DNA from: Coemansia sp. RSA 1804
Lineage: Eukaryota > Kickxellomycota > Kickxellomycetes > Kickxellales > Kickxellaceae
Assembly: GCA_027578815.1 (NCBI GenBank)
Contig: JANBTH010000279.1
Coordinates: 1 to 22,505 of the forward strand
Direction: 5' to 3'
Length of the DNA stretch: 22,505 bases
Within the stretch, counting starts at the first letter, position 1. Each line of letters begins with the position of its first letter. The position numbers and the translations under genes were made by a program. The notes under the pieces are model-generated. The model was not told the DNA's origin. It searched no databases and worked only from the letters and a program-made list of their open reading frames with translations. Shown here in pieces: positions 16,424-22,505 of this stretch.

Positions 16424-18676
16424 ATGCCTGATATTGAAAGTGTTCCAGGTAGCCCTCAGCAGCAGCACCAGGAATCCCACCCAATAGATTCGAGTGAGGA
16501 TAGCTACAACAGCATATATTATGAGGAGAAACACGCCGACAAAAAAGCAACATACGCAGACGAAACAGAGACGGAGGAGGACTCTCCCTTTGAGATGGTT
16601 CGTGCTGCCGTATCTAACAAGGACAACCCCGACCTTCCATGTCTTACATTTCGCTCGTGGATTCTGGGCATTATTTTTGCCGTTGCTCTGGCCTTTGTCA
16701 ACCAGTTCTACTGGTTTCGCGAAAACTCGATTGTCCTCAACGGCTATGTAGTTCAGCTGCTCTCATTTCCTGTTGGCTACGTTATGGCGCTTGTTTTGCC
16801 CAAGAGAAAGTTCAACACGTTTGGCTGGGAATGGTCGCTTAATCCAGGACCATTCAACATCAAGGAGCATGTAATAATATCGATATTCGCGGGTGCTAGT
16901 GCCGGCACAGCCTTTGGCATTGATGTTGTGACGATCAAGCGGATGTGGTACAAGTCAGACATGGGCTTTGGTCCTTCGATTCTTTTTATTCTGACTTCGC
17001 AGATAATGGGCTACAGCTTTGCAGGCTTCTCGCGTCGATTCCTAGTTTATCCGGCAGCAATGATCTGGCCAGCGAGTCTTGTTAGCGTCGCTCTCTTTCG
17101 CACGTTTCATGAGCTTCAAAGTATTGGTGGAAGATTTTCACGCACACAAGTCTTTTGGATGTGCTTTGCCGGGAGTTTCCTCTGGTACTTTATTCCCGGC
17201 GTTATTTTCCCTGCCCTCAGCTTCTTGGCGGTTCTCTGCTTTATTGCACCAAACAACATATACGCTAATCAGCTCGGTGATGCATTTAATGGCGTTGGTA
17301 TGCTCAACTTTACGCTCGACTGGTCGTATATTTCGTCTTCATACACGCTGTCGCCTATTGCCATTCCTTGGGTTTACGCATGCAATGTGTTTGCTGGCTT
17401 TGTCATGGTTATGTGGATTGCTGTTCCCATCGGATACTACCAAAATACATGGGGCACACAGAACATGCCAATGTACACCGCCACGCTTTATCAGACCAAC
17501 GGCTCCGTATTTGAGATTGATCGAGTGATGACTCCAGACAAGATGCTTGATGTTGAAAAATACGCCAGCTACGGCCCTCTACGCATGACTTACACCTTTG
17601 GTATGACCTATGGCCTTGGATTTGCGAGTCTCCTCAACCTCCTCACATACGTTGCCCTTTACTACGGAAAGGACATTATCAAGCGAGTCCGCCAGACTCG
17701 TGAAATGGACGATGACATCCACATGAAGCTTATGCGCAAGTACAAGGAAGTTCCACTGTGGTGGTACGCAATGACTTTTATTATCACATTTGTTCTTTCC
17801 ATTGTCACTTGTCAGGTGTACCATTTAATGCCGTGGTATTGGGTTGTCCTTGCGACATTCATTCCGTTTATTTTTACCATTCCAATTGGCATTGTGCAGG
17901 CGCTGTCAAACCAACAACCAGGTCTCAATATTATCACCGAGTTTATAATTGGATACGGGCGACCTGGGGATCCAATTGCCAATGTTACTTTCAAAGTCTA
18001 CGGCTACATCACAATGGTTCAAGCGCTGTCACTTGTTGCCGACCAAAAGCTTGGTCATTATATGAAGATTCCACCACGGCATCTGTTTATAGCCCAGCTT
18101 GTAGGAACAATTGTCTGCTCTTTTGTCCAGCTGGGAGTTGCGTTTTGGCTGATGAGCTCGATAGATAACATCTGTACGGAAAAAGGATATCCCTTCACGT
18201 GTATCCAAGCCAACACATTTTTCTCGGCATCGGTCATCTGGGGCCTGGTTGGACCCGGGCGCATGTTTGGCTCGGAGAGTCCGTACCATCCAATGCTTTA
18301 CTTGTTTATCCTTGGAATTTTTCTCCCCATCCCATTCTGGCTGCTGACAAAAAAGTTTCCCAACAGCTGGGTCAAGCACATCCACACACCGCTCTTCTTT
18401 ATTGCCTATGGATACATGCCTCCCGCCCCATCCCACGTATACACAAACTGGTTTATTGGCTGCTTCTTCTTTAACTATCTATGGCACAAGTACCGCAACC
18501 AGCAATGGACTCGCTACGCGTTTGCGCTCTCTGCCGGACTCGATTGTGGGCTTGCCATCTCTGGAGTCCTTACATATTTTATCTTTATGAATGTAAAGAT
18601 TCCTACCTGGTGGGGTTCCAATACGCACCACTGCCCTTTGGCTGCAAGTGGCATACAGCAAGCTCGTAGCTCCTAA
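16424..18676 (+). CDS. Oligopeptide transporter, OPT family
   Basis: The protein has 750 residues, the usual OPT length. OPT proteins are proton-coupled importers of tetra/pentapeptides, glutathione or metal chelates at the plasma membrane. A 75-residue acidic, Gln/Ser-rich cytosolic N-terminus is followed by many hydrophobic segments. Family signatures are visible: NPGPFN at 140-145, the GTAFGIDVVTIKRMWYKSD region after it, KIPPR at 548-552, and a Trp/Pro-rich C-terminal block (FPNSWVKHIHTPLFF, then SHVYTNWF). The ending NTHHCPLA also matches family C-termini. There are no introns. The peptide-transporter branch (Opt1/Isp4-like) fits better than yellow-stripe-like transporters because NPGPFN and KIPPR are typical of the former. 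The substrate cannot be deduced. A near-palindrome about 90 bases after the stop is described separately. Confidence 0.93.
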   Translation: MPDIESVPGSPQQQHQESHPIDSSEDSYNSIYYEEKHADKKATYADETETEEDSPFEMVRAAVSNKDNPDLPCLTFRSWILGIIFAVALAFVNQFYWFRENSIVLNGYVVQLLSFPVGYVMALVLPKRKFNTFGWEWSLNPGPFNIKEHVIISIFAGASAGTAFGIDVVTIKRMWYKSDMGFGPSILFILTSQIMGYSFAGFSRRFLVYPAAMIWPASLVSVALFRTFHELQSIGGRFSRTQVFWMCFAGSFLWYFIPGVIFPALSFLAVLCFIAPNNIYANQLGDAFNGVGMLNFTLDWSYISSSYTLSPIAIPWVYACNVFAGFVMVMWIAVPIGYYQNTWGTQNMPMYTATLYQTNGSVFEIDRVMTPDKMLDVEKYASYGPLRMTYTFGMTYGLGFASLLNLLTYVALYYGKDIIKRVRQTREMDDDIHMKLMRKYKEVPLWWYAMTFIITFVLSIVTCQVYHLMPWYWVVLATFIPFIFTIPIGIVQALSNQQPGLNIITEFIIGYGRPGDPIANVTFKVYGYITMVQALSLVADQKLGHYMKIPPRHLFIAQLVGTIVCSFVQLGVAFWLMSSIDNICTEKGYPFTCIQANTFFSASVIWGLVGPGRMFGSESPYHPMLYLFILGIFLPIPFWLLTKKFPNSWVKHIHTPLFFIAYGYMPPAPSHVYTNWFIGCFFFNYLWHKYRNQQWTRYAFALSAGLDCGLAISGVLTYFIFMNVKIPTWWGSNTHHCPLAASGIQQARSS

Positions 18677-19079
18677 GCATTTATTGATAGTAAAGGCTTA
18701 TTTTTGTTAACACGGTTGTTTAATTCAATTGACTGATATTTAGAGAGAGCCTGCTAATTCTTTTGATCAAGACATAATCAATTACGTCTTGTTATCTTTA
18801 GACATTAGTTTTTAATGTAAACAATGCAAGAAATGTAGCTTAAACTTTTGTATGTAAATTTCAAATTTTAATTAAAAAAGTGTATACACCCAATTATTCA
18901 TTCTTTTTTGTATTCACATTTCTAATGATTCATTCCTTCTGTATTCATATATCCAAGGTTACATTTCTTGTGGTAAACCCCCTACAAATTAATTTGGAAG
19001 ATTCCCCACAAACAGTAGACGGCAGCACAGTCTACGGTCTCCAGGTGACCTTGGTTTGCCAGCCATACGACAGTTGTTT
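18677..19079. other. OPT 3' region and candidate upstream FunK1 exon
   Basis: After the OPT stop the DNA is AT-rich. It contains an imperfect 24-nt dyad at 18768-18791. From 18993 to 19079 one frame stays open without an ATG and ends LPAIRQLF exactly at a GTAAGT donor. It is a candidate exon of the following FunK1 gene, but its 5' boundary cannot be fixed. Confidence 0.4.
18768..18791. repeat. Imperfect palindrome downstream of OPT gene
   Basis: CAAGACATAAT and ATTACGTCTTG are complementary except at one position, with two bases between. The element lies 92 bases after the OPT stop codon, so it would fold as a hairpin in the 3' UTR. Confidence 0.5.
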
Positions 19080-19191
19080 GTAAGTGACCAACGCACTAAC
19101 AAATATTAAGGAATGAAAAGCGGGAAAGGATAATAATGTGGTTTTACTAACATGGAGACATTTTTTTAATTCTGCTTCCTACTTCTTGTAG
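19080..19191 (+). other. Canonical spliceosomal intron upstream of the FunK1 frame
   Basis: The donor is GTAAGT at 19080, the branch point TACTAAC at 19145-19151 is a perfect match to the yeast-type consensus, and the acceptor is TTCTTGTAG ending at 19191. The intron is 112 nt. It joins an upstream open frame (ending 19079, phase 0) to one starting at 19192 in the FunK1 frame. Three matching signals at the right spacing make a real intron likely. Confidence 0.7.
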
Positions 19192-19473
19192 AGTGGAAGC
19201 CATGGAAGCCAAGTTCCTACAACGCTAGTGAAGCATCAAACTCGAGAGGATATTGCTCCGGCTGAGACTGAGAAGATGGACGGGCGTCGGAGAAGACTAG
19301 TACGGCAACTCGAGGATGGGTGGGAAAATGAAGACTTTTAAAGCTTTCTTTTCAACATCGGTGAGCTTAACGCCTACAATGATTTTATCGAGTTAGCCAA
19401 TATCTCTCTTTTCGAAGATATTGCGCGAGCTGTCCCTTCATTACATGTGAAAAGTCTGAAAGCGACCAGGGGA

Positions 19474-21294
19474 ATGGAGGGTAACAATCTTACCCAGACC
19501 CTTATACCTGTCGGTAAGACTGGCGAAGCAGCGCTCATGAGCTATTTTTTTGCTCTTTGCAATGCAATGGCTGAAGAAGCTTCGAGGTCCACAGTGCCTA
19601 ATATTCCGAAGGCCCGCTACATTCTAATCGACCACCAGACAAAGTCTGTGGATGGAACCACACACAAAGCAGATGGCGTGTTTTACTACTCTAAGCGTAT
19701 TGAGTATAACATGTCAACAGTGCATATGTTTGTCGAAGCCAAGCTAGCACCTACCCCTAGGAACCTTCCGGCCGAGACACTGGGTCAACTTCTTGACTAT
19801 GTCAATGCCATTTGGACAGAGCAAGCAACACGCATTTTTGTGCCGATTCTTTATTTGCATGGGGAGAAGCTTACGCTATTATTATTTACACGTGGTTCCT
19901 GTTATCGCGTCAACCTTGGCAACATATGCTACACAGATAACAGAGCAGATCTTTTCAAGCTAAGACACATCCGCGAAACCTTATTGAGTCTATGGTTCAT
20001 TATAACATTGCCAGCAGACAGATTTGGGCATTTCTGCGATGTTGACACCAGATTTCCGAACATGCGTTTTGATAGGCTTGATCCCAACAAGAAACAAGCA
20101 TACGTGACTCTAGTCAGCCCAGAGGATTCAGATGCGCTGACACTGAAGAAGCGTATTCCAAGAAGAGTAAATCTACGCTCACGCCTTGCTTACCTCTTTG
20201 ACACGATATGCAGGTCCAAGCGGGCGGTTCTCAAACTTTCGTGGACCCCAGTGAAACGCCTTCCAGAGGGTGCGGTCTATGAAGTTCTTCACAGATCTGG
20301 AATTAGTGGTATACCCGAAGTGTACGATACCGGGTTGATAAGGGAGGATTTCTACGGCTATCGTCTGGAGTATATTATTCTCGAGCACTGCGGCGATTCA
20401 ATTGAGGCCTACATCAGGGATAGTCGCAATAGACGGGATACTGGGTCTGAAATCCATATGAATGTGGAGCAGTTTATCAGCCAGATGACAAGTTGCCTAG
20501 TGCAAGCGAGAATACATGGGGTTCTTCATCGCGACATTTCGAACGGAAACATAGCGGTCAATAATGGCCAAGCAAAAGTAATCGATTGGGGCTATGCCAA
20601 GATCATTGAGGCTGGCTCTGCGGAAGCCCGGGGTACCAATCTTTCTTTTGTTGACGAGGTAGCGCAGCAATGGGGATTTGAGAAAGCACCAGTTCTCAAA
20701 AAGGAAGCTGAGTCAGACTACATGACTGGAACGGTGTTGTTCATGAGCATACCGATATTGTTTGGCGCTAGAAAACGCAGTTTGGCAGACGATATTGAGA
20801 GTCTGTTTTACGTTATCATCCGTGCTTTTTCAACCTCCGATAACTGCTGTGGGTTTAGATATTATGACAACGAAAACCTTGCGTTTACTCGCGTTGGAAT
20901 TCTGGGCTGCACGGACAACTATCTGAAGCATTTCAGCGCTGGAAGTAATGTTGGCGGTCTCCGGAAAACGCTTGATGCAATGCACAGGTACCTGTTTTAC
21001 TCTGGTGACAGATATATTGGACACGATCTTGTCAGTAACGAAAACTATGAGCGCTTGCCAGATCTGGTAATGGCGGCGAGATTTATGGACGAAAAGACTA
21101 TCCGTGCACTCCGTCAGCTATGCCCCAGCAACATTAGTGAGCCTAGCACAAGTTCTAAAAGGAGACGCGAAGAAAGTGCCCCAAGCCCTGAAAATGCACC
21201 AAAGTCCGGAAAGCCATTGACGGATGTCAAGCCCGCAGATATAGCTACTAGTCGCCAAATGCAAACAAGGTCGCGCACTCGCCGTAGGAAGTAG
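19474..21294 (+). CDS. FunK1 fungal-type protein kinase, 5' end uncertain
   Basis: From the first in-frame ATG (19474) the protein has 606 residues. The kinase half shows FunK1 motifs: VLKLSW with Lys254, HRDISNGNI with Asp354, VIDWGYAK with Asp371 (DWG for DFG, normal for FunK1), MTGTVLFMSI and LADDIESLFYVI. The first half has D67-G-V-F, E88-A-K90 and a downstream QLLDYV helix, spaced like a PD-(D/E)XK nuclease fold. The last 45 residues are Ser/Lys/Arg-rich with clusters resembling nuclear localisation signals. The same frame continues upstream with FunK1-like sequence (GWENEDF, then a TAA at 19339-19341, then SFLFNIGELNAY) to a well-formed intron acceptor at 19191. Either the gene starts at 19474, or an intron removes the stop, or the full-length gene is disrupted. 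Codon use is more AT-rich than in the central genes. Confidence 0.8.
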   Translation: MEGNNLTQTLIPVGKTGEAALMSYFFALCNAMAEEASRSTVPNIPKARYILIDHQTKSVDGTTHKADGVFYYSKRIEYNMSTVHMFVEAKLAPTPRNLPAETLGQLLDYVNAIWTEQATRIFVPILYLHGEKLTLLLFTRGSCYRVNLGNICYTDNRADLFKLRHIRETLLSLWFIITLPADRFGHFCDVDTRFPNMRFDRLDPNKKQAYVTLVSPEDSDALTLKKRIPRRVNLRSRLAYLFDTICRSKRAVLKLSWTPVKRLPEGAVYEVLHRSGISGIPEVYDTGLIREDFYGYRLEYIILEHCGDSIEAYIRDSRNRRDTGSEIHMNVEQFISQMTSCLVQARIHGVLHRDISNGNIAVNNGQAKVIDWGYAKIIEAGSAEARGTNLSFVDEVAQQWGFEKAPVLKKEAESDYMTGTVLFMSIPILFGARKRSLADDIESLFYVIIRAFSTSDNCCGFRYYDNENLAFTRVGILGCTDNYLKHFSAGSNVGGLRKTLDAMHRYLFYSGDRYIGHDLVSNENYERLPDLVMAARFMDEKTIRALRQLCPSNISEPSTSSKRRREESAPSPENAPKSGKPLTDVKPADIATSRQMQTRSRTRRRK

Positions 21295-21605
21295 ATATAT
21301 GTTTCAAATGGGATTTCAAGTATAATAAAAGAAAATCGAGTTTATTGTAAGTATATGAAAACTACAATTCAAGACGAGCCGATGCTTTTATAACTTAAGC
21401 CCTTATTGCCGTGAATAGCTTATAAAATTAGTTATCATTTTGAGAGTTGATAAATATCTGTTTCAATGGGGTTTCAAGTGGAATATAAAAAGTATGTTAT
21501 TTACTATAAGGAAACCTATCAAACTACTATTCAGGACAAGCTGCTGCTTTTATACTTTGGCGCTCATTGTCCGGTATAGCTTACAACATTCTTATTATCC
21601 TTTGT
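21293..21605. repeat. Diverged tandem duplication, about 160-bp unit, directly after FunK1
   Basis: Copy A (about 21293-21452) and copy B (about 21453-21605) align along most of their length. Shared landmarks in the same order are GTTTCAA...GGG.TTTCAAGT, ACTA.ATTCA.GAC.AGC, TGCTTTTATA.CTT and ATAGCTTA.AA. Roughly two thirds of positions match by eye. The first copy starts at the stop codon of the FunK1 gene and contains an AATAAA at 21324-21329 that copy B lacks. Confidence 0.7.
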
Positions 21606-21634
21606 GGAGATGTGAAGTGTCAGACACCGATCCC

Positions 21635-21778
21635 AGATCATCACTCATTATACAGAGTCGCGTATCATTATCAGAGCTGATTGATATTAGTCGCTGATCT
21701 CAGGCCCTCACTCATTGCTCTGAGCAACATATCCAACGCTGATATTAGGTCCTTATTCATTGCTCCGGATAATATATG
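21635..21778. repeat. Short diverged tandem repeats, about 45-65-bp units
   Basis: Three consecutive segments starting near 21635, 21702 and 21747 share AG(G/A)(C/T)C(C/A)T.A(C/T)TCATT(G/A) followed by a .GA.(C/A)A.AT region. Two of them end in a GCTGAT...ATATTAG stretch. They follow the 160-bp duplication closely. Confidence 0.45.
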
Positions 21779-22113
21779 ATGTTTTTTGGAGAAGCGTTTT
21801 AACTGTTTTTATCTTTATGCTAAATGTCTACTTTTATTCTTCTCTTTTCTTTGTCTATCAACTAGATTATGCTTGGTTTGCAATTCAGGCAGGTACGTAT
21901 ATGTTATGTAGTTTTCATATTGTGACTGCGTGATTAAACAACTTCATTTTATACCTCCTGCTTATTAATTAAGTATGCATGCTTCAAATTATTTTGTTTA
22001 TTGAATAAGATAAATTTTCGAAATACAAAGCAATTGCTAATTGCTATATAATCACTTGTGTTCGTTGAAATAACATCTAGAAACCCAATTATCTAGCATT
22101 TAAAAGTATACTA
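21779..22113. other. AT-rich region without recognisable genes
   Basis: This stretch lies between the tandem repeats and the retrotransposon remnant. It is strongly AT-rich with many short stops in all frames. I see no gene, RNA or clear repeat in it. Confidence 0.5.
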
Positions 22114-22505
22114 CTAAACATTAATGTCTATAAAACAGTAATAACAGCTTGGACCCTCTACAATAAAAATGCGCTTTAAGAGAGATCGTGAAACAACCTG
22201 TTGAAGCGTTAGTATTGTGTTATCTAGGGCTGCTTCAGTATGAGCGCGGAAAATCTCCCACACAGCTAGCCCATGTAGTGTTTCTGCGTTTGGAAAAATG
22301 CTTGGCCATTCATCAAAACCAAAGATAGCTTTGTCAATGCCAATTTTGAATTATGTCCAGGAAACGGCTTTGGTGGAGGAAGACTAGAGATACTCCTCAG
22401 CCAAGCACCAAAAAACGATGAATACGCAGACATTTCAAAAAGTGGTGTCTGGTATCCTCGTTTTCGGCATGGCATACTGGACAGCGCCCATCTTCCTCTG
22501 GCACA
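22114..22505 (-). mobile_element. Degenerate non-LTR retrotransposon (LINE-like), C-terminal end of reverse-transcriptase ORF
   Basis: Read from the right edge on the minus strand, one frame encodes CPVCHAENEDTRHHFLKC (22483-22430). This is the Cx2Cx8-9Hx3-4C zinc-binding motif found after the reverse transcriptase/RNase H part of many LINE proteins. That frame stops soon after. Further on, from about 22350 to the stop at 22114, a different frame encodes DEWPSIFP and GLAVWEIFRAHTEAALDN, which resembles the tail that follows the zinc motif in these proteins. The coding sequence is therefore split by at least one frameshift and several stops. The element continues beyond the window. No poly(A) tail or target-site duplication is visible at the inner end. 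Confidence 0.65.

Noticed and set aside
18880..19083. 67-codon frame before the FunK1 gene
   Set aside because: Its stop codon falls within the GTAAGT donor and its frame does not join the FunK1 frame after splicing; the phase-0 frame does.
19447..19473. FunK1 start at the GTG codon 19447
   Set aside because: GTG is not a normal start for fungal nuclear genes; the first ATG in the frame is 19474.
22266..22475. 69-codon minus-strand frame as an independent gene
   Set aside because: The neighbouring frames carry the retrotransposon zinc motif and tail, so this frame is a shadow of a decayed element.
1..22505. CRISPR arrays, bacterial operons, ribosome binding sites, riboswitches
   Set aside because: No regularly spaced repeats or bacterial gene organisation are present; this is eukaryotic nuclear DNA.

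Overview
The window is from a fungal nuclear genome. The evidence is spliceosomal introns (one with GTAAGT, TACTAAC and TTGTAG), TATA boxes about 160-190 bases before start codons, long AT-rich intergenic DNA, and two members of the fungus-specific FunK1 kinase family. FunK1 copies beside mostly intron-free housekeeping genes and a degraded non-LTR retrotransposon suggest an early-diverging fungus. Kickxellomycotina is my best guess, but that is inference without any database search.

Layout. Positions 1-630 hold the 3' end of a FunK1 kinase gene. A two-exon SAP-domain/TKL-type kinase gene lies on the minus strand (785-2012). It is divergent from a PIG-L/Gpi12 GlcNAc-PI de-N-acetylase (2432-3220, +) across a promoter holding CACGTG and CCAAT. 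Next come a secreted Met/Gly- and Thr-rich protein (3424-4221, -), a mitochondrial GGQ release-factor-like protein (4685-5191, +), and a very GC-rich IDO-family protein with a putative mitochondrial presequence (6017-7567, +). A large Doa4/USP8-type deubiquitinase runs 7764-11918 (-). A CAX/Vcx1-type Ca2+/H+ exchanger (13354-15072, +) and an OPT-family oligopeptide transporter (16424-18676, +) follow. A second FunK1 gene (19474-21294, +) has an intron-containing but stop-interrupted 5' region. The right end is AT-rich, with diverged tandem repeats and the C-terminal remnant of a LINE-like retrotransposon (about 22114-22505, -).

The genes do not form an operon-like pathway. The central block is conserved cell biology: GPI anchors, mitochondrial translation rescue, a tryptophan-dioxygenase-like protein, endosomal deubiquitination, vacuolar calcium and peptide uptake. 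The two ends look like dynamic accessory DNA.

Points most worth a second look: (i) the SAP kinase lacks the VAIK lysine (Gly131) but has a lysine in its glycine-rich loop at the position used by WNK kinases; (ii) the IDO-like protein has Gln426 where the proximal haem histidine is expected, plus an N-terminal presequence; (iii) the second FunK1 protein has a D...ExK pattern resembling a PD-(D/E)XK nuclease fold before its kinase domain, and its 5' coding region is broken by a TAA.
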